Below, piece after piece: positions 6,340 through 8,172 of a stretch of 8,172 nt of DNA. Under the pieces are notes generated by a model that did no database searches, was not told the origin of the DNA, and was given only the letters and a program-made list of their open reading frames with translations. Positions within the stretch are counted from its first letter, which is position 1. The number at the start of each line of letters is the position of its first letter. The position numbers were made by a program, and so were the translations under genes. This DNA comes from an uncultured Sphingomonadales bacterium (GTDB lineage: Bacteria; Pseudomonadota; Alphaproteobacteria; Sphingomonadales; Sphingomonadaceae): positions 1 to 8,172 of the forward strand of contig CAJBSR010000312.1 of the NCBI GenBank assembly GCA_903958285.1. The letters run 5' to 3'.

Positions 6340-7471
6340 CCGCTTCGTAGAGTGCGGTGAGCGCTTTGACTTCGTCCGCGCTCAGTTCGGGTCGCCAGAT
6401 TTCAAACAGCAAAAGGACGCGCACCTCATCGCTGTCATTCCAGGCCTCATGCTCGATACTGTCGTCAAAGATGAGCATTTTGCCTTCTTCGACAGTGCGT
6501 GTGTGATTGCCCACCCGCAGGCGGCAATTCTCCGGCACGATCAGCGGCAAATGGCAGATCAGCCGCGTGTTGAGCATGCCATTATGCGGCGGGATATGGG
6601 TGTGTGGCTCAAGGATGGAGAAGATCGCCATTGGGGACCTGTCCTTGATGACGGGCAGCGGCAATTGGCCGATGGCGTCGAGCGTGGCCGGGCAGCGGGC
6701 GGCATTGTCTTCAAAAAACTGTCCGTTCTCCCAAAAGCGATAGGCGCTCCAGCTGCGATTATTGGTGAGTTCATGGGTGCGATCGGGCAGATGGCCCTCC
6801 ACTTGCACATAGGGGCTCGCGCCTTCGCCGCTTTCAAGGGCGGCCAAGGCTTCGGCACGAAGGGCGGGATAGGCGGCTTCCAGCTTTTCGACCCAATCGA
6901 ACAGCCCTGTGTCGTAAAAGGCGATCTGGGGCAGGCCCGGATAGAGAAAGACCTTTGGCTCCTGATAAAAAGGCTGCTGCCGGCCCGTCAGAATGGCGAG
7001 CGATTCTGCAAAGCGGGGATCAAGCGCCGCGGGCACGATTCCCGCTACAGATACCTTGTCGAACAAATGCGTTTCAAAGCGCGCCACAAGGTCGCGGCTG
7101 CGGGCTTTGGCGTGGTCCAACCGGCTGAGAATTGTGGGTGACAGGCCAGCACTCCCCTCGGCCAAGTTGATCGCGCGCTGATACCAGGCCATTGCGTTTC
7201 GGTCTTCACCGCGCGCTGAAAGAATGTCGGCTTTGAGGATCAGGGCGGGGATATTGGATGGGTCAGTGGCCAAGGCTTGGCCCAGCGCAGTGTCCGCTTC
7301 GTCCAGACGGTTCAGGTGAAAAGCGGCTTCGGCTTGAAGATAATAGATGGGCGGGGTCGCCGCGCCCGCCGCGACAATCTCACCAAATAGGCGGTGGGCC
7401 TCGGCAAAATTCTGCCTCTGAAGTGCTGCAAATCCGCGTTGCGCGATGGTCTGAAGTGTCTGTTTGTCCAT
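6308..7471 (-). CDS. TPR-repeat aspartyl/asparaginyl beta-hydroxylase domain protein
   Basis: A 387-residue protein with an N-terminal TPR array and a C-terminal Fe(II)/2-oxoglutarate dioxygenase domain of the aspartyl/asparaginyl beta-hydroxylase family. Three TPR-like hairpins span about residues 8-35, 42-69 and 76-103. The oxygenase part (about 170-365) contains HTHIPPHNG, RLICHLPLIVP, CRLRVGN, and FDDSIEHEAWN followed by RVLLLFEIWRPEL. By spacing against animal AspH, His296 and His341 (45 apart) are the likely iron ligands, and Arg351, ten residues after the second His, the likely 2-oxoglutarate contact. Other members hydroxylate Asp/Asn in proteins, or lipid A (LpxO type), so the substrate is unknown. 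There is no signal peptide or membrane helix, so it is probably cytosolic, with the TPRs perhaps binding a protein partner. GAGGGG three bases before ATG 7471 supports the start. The gene is antisense between mutS and glnD and overlaps the mutS end by 32 bases. Confidence 0.88.
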   Translation of the reverse strand: MDKQTLQTIAQRGFAALQRQNFAEAHRLFGEIVAAGAATPPIYYLQAEAAFHLNRLDEADTALGQALATDPSNIPALILKADILSARGEDRNAMAWYQRAINLAEGSAGLSPTILSRLDHAKARSRDLVARFETHLFDKVSVAGIVPAALDPRFAESLAILTGRQQPFYQEPKVFLYPGLPQIAFYDTGLFDWVEKLEAAYPALRAEALAALESGEGASPYVQVEGHLPDRTHELTNNRSWSAYRFWENGQFFEDNAARCPATLDAIGQLPLPVIKDRSPMAIFSILEPHTHIPPHNGMLNTRLICHLPLIVPENCRLRVGNHTRTVEEGKMLIFDDSIEHEAWNDSDEVRVLLLFEIWRPELSADEVKALTALYEAVNLYPQSGSA

Positions 7472-7559
7472 GGGCCCCTCATGCGTCTCCTAACCGGATT
7501 GTCCCGGCGGTGCCAATCGTCCTTGTGCCGCACGCTGCGAATGCGCATATCCAGCGCGG
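7472..7559. promoter_or_regulatory. Divergent intergenic region, hydroxylase / glnD
   Basis: An 88-base gap between divergent starts. It contains an 8-base perfect palindrome ATGCGCAT (7541-7548), and a weak plus-strand promoter-like pair TTGTGC (7523-7528) / CATATC (7546-7551) with a 17-base spacer. The pair would start transcription almost at the glnD ATG. Neither element is proven. Confidence 0.35.
7475..7480 (-). promoter_or_regulatory. Ribosome binding site of the hydroxylase gene
   Basis: GAGGGG on the minus strand ends 3 bases before ATG 7471 (5 bases if only GAGG pairs). An ATG at 7482 on this strand is out of frame with the gene, so 7471 is the start. Confidence 0.6.
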
Positions 7560-8172
7560 ATGACGCAGCTTTTTGATCTCGTGCCGCAGCGGCGGGCCAT
7601 TATTGAACGCCGGGCGCTGTCCGATGCGCTGCTGGCGCTTGAGGGAAGCGATTCGACCAAGCTGCGCGCGGCGTCGGTCGCGATCCTGAGACCCGCTATG
7701 GATGCCGGCCGTGACGTCATCGCGCGGCGGATTGAGGCGCATCCGAGCCAGGGGCGCGAAGCGGCGGCAAGCTATGCCTTCCTGACCGATCAGTTGCTCC
7801 GGCTTATATATGATTTCACCGTCCAGAGGCTCTATCCGCTCAACAACCCGACCGCGTCGGAACGGATCTCGCTGCTCGCCGTCGGTGGCTATGGCCGCGG
7901 CGAAATGGCGCCCCAGTCGGACATCGATATCGCCTTTCTGACGCCCTATAAGCAGACGGGCTGGTCAGAGCAGGTGATTGAATCCATGCTCTACACCCTT
8001 TGGGACTTAGGGCTGAAGGTCGGACATTCGAGCCGCTCTCTCGATGAAATGATCCGGATGGCGAAAGAGGACCTCACCATCCGAACGGCGCTTTTGGAAG
8101 GCCGCTATGTCTGGGGGGATGAGCGGCTTTATGAGGAAGCGTCTGCGCGCTTTGCGGCCGAGATTGTCTCTG
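7560..8172 (+). CDS. glnD: Bifunctional [protein-PII] uridylyltransferase/uridylyl-removing enzyme, 5' part only
   Basis: The first 204 codons of glnD, truncated by the right edge (full-length proteins are about 900 aa). GlnD senses glutamine and uridylylates or deuridylylates PII proteins, controlling glutamine synthetase and nitrogen-regulated transcription. The visible part has the N-terminal helical region (1-100, with RPAMDAGRDVIARRIEA) and the nucleotidyltransferase signature GGYGRGEMAPQSDIDIAFL (109-127), in which Asp121 and Asp123 are the expected metal ligands. YTLWDLGLKVGHSSRSLDEM and DLTIRTALLEGRYVWGD follow, both typical of the family. The HD and ACT domains lie beyond the window. 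ATG 7560 is the only credible start: no in-frame ATG occurs just upstream, and conserved sequence begins soon after. No clear ribosome binding site precedes it. It is divergent from the hydroxylase gene, with an 88-base gap. Confidence 0.95.
   Translation, partial: MTQLFDLVPQRRAIIERRALSDALLALEGSDSTKLRAASVAILRPAMDAGRDVIARRIEAHPSQGREAAASYAFLTDQLLRLIYDFTVQRLYPLNNPTASERISLLAVGGYGRGEMAPQSDIDIAFLTPYKQTGWSEQVIESMLYTLWDLGLKVGHSSRSLDEMIRMAKEDLTIRTALLEGRYVWGDERLYEEASARFAAEIVS

Noticed and set aside
6323..7141. A 272-codon plus-strand open frame opposite the hydroxylase gene.
   Set aside because: The minus-strand frame carries the TPR and iron-ligand motifs; this one has no motif and is a shadow.
7479..7742. 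Minus-strand open frames of 76-87 codons over the start of glnD.
   Set aside because: Both are antisense to glnD, overlap its conserved N-terminus, have Arg-rich composition and show no domain.
1..8172. Search for tRNA/rRNA genes, insertion sequences, CRISPR arrays, phage genes, toxin-antitoxin pairs or a novel defence cluster.
   Set aside because: All DNA apart from three gaps of 88-108 bases and one of 9 bases is accounted for by recognised core genes; no repeats or mobile signatures were seen.

Overview
The window is a compact, GC-rich stretch of chromosome carrying seven core bacterial genes. It has no mobile elements, RNA genes, CRISPR arrays or long gene-free gaps. Gene content points to an alphaproteobacterium, most likely in Sphingomonadales. 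The main evidence is a CBP3-type cytochrome bc1 assembly chaperone (an alphaproteobacterial and mitochondrial family) sitting beside a DUF177/YceD gene and bamE, and the maeB / mutS / glnD neighbourhood known from other alphaproteobacteria. The order-level assignment is inferred from overall protein character and is less certain than the class.

Layout, left to right. (1) Minus strand, 1-786: a CBP3 chaperone gene followed, with a 4-base ATGA overlap, by a DUF177/YceD gene that runs off the left edge; this is a two-gene (or longer) operon. (2) Plus strand, 892-1362: bamE, an outer-membrane assembly lipoprotein, divergent from the chaperone. (3) Minus strand, 1372-3630: maeB, an NADP-type malic enzyme fused to a phosphotransacetylase-like domain, ending 9 bases from the bamE stop codon. 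(4) Plus strand, 3739-6339: full-length mutS, divergent from maeB. (5) Minus strand, 6308-7471: a TPR plus aspartyl/asparaginyl beta-hydroxylase-domain protein whose 3' end overlaps the 3' end of mutS by 32 bases. (6) Plus strand, 7560 to the right edge: the first 204 codons of glnD, the PII uridylyltransferase.

The genes do not form one pathway. They serve envelope biogenesis (bamE), respiratory complex assembly (CBP3), gluconeogenic/C4 metabolism (maeB), mismatch repair (mutS), nitrogen signalling (glnD) and an uncharacterised oxygenase. They alternate in direction, so promoters must lie in three short divergent gaps of 88-108 bases (787-891, 3631-3738, 7472-7559). No convincing promoter consensus or intrinsic terminator is visible.

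I see no new multi-gene system here. The points most worth a second look are: a seven-T run in mutS exactly over the mismatch-recognition codons; the hydroxylase gene inserted antisense between mutS and glnD; substitutions suggesting the phosphotransacetylase domain of MaeB is catalytically dead; and the absence of a ribosome binding site before glnD.
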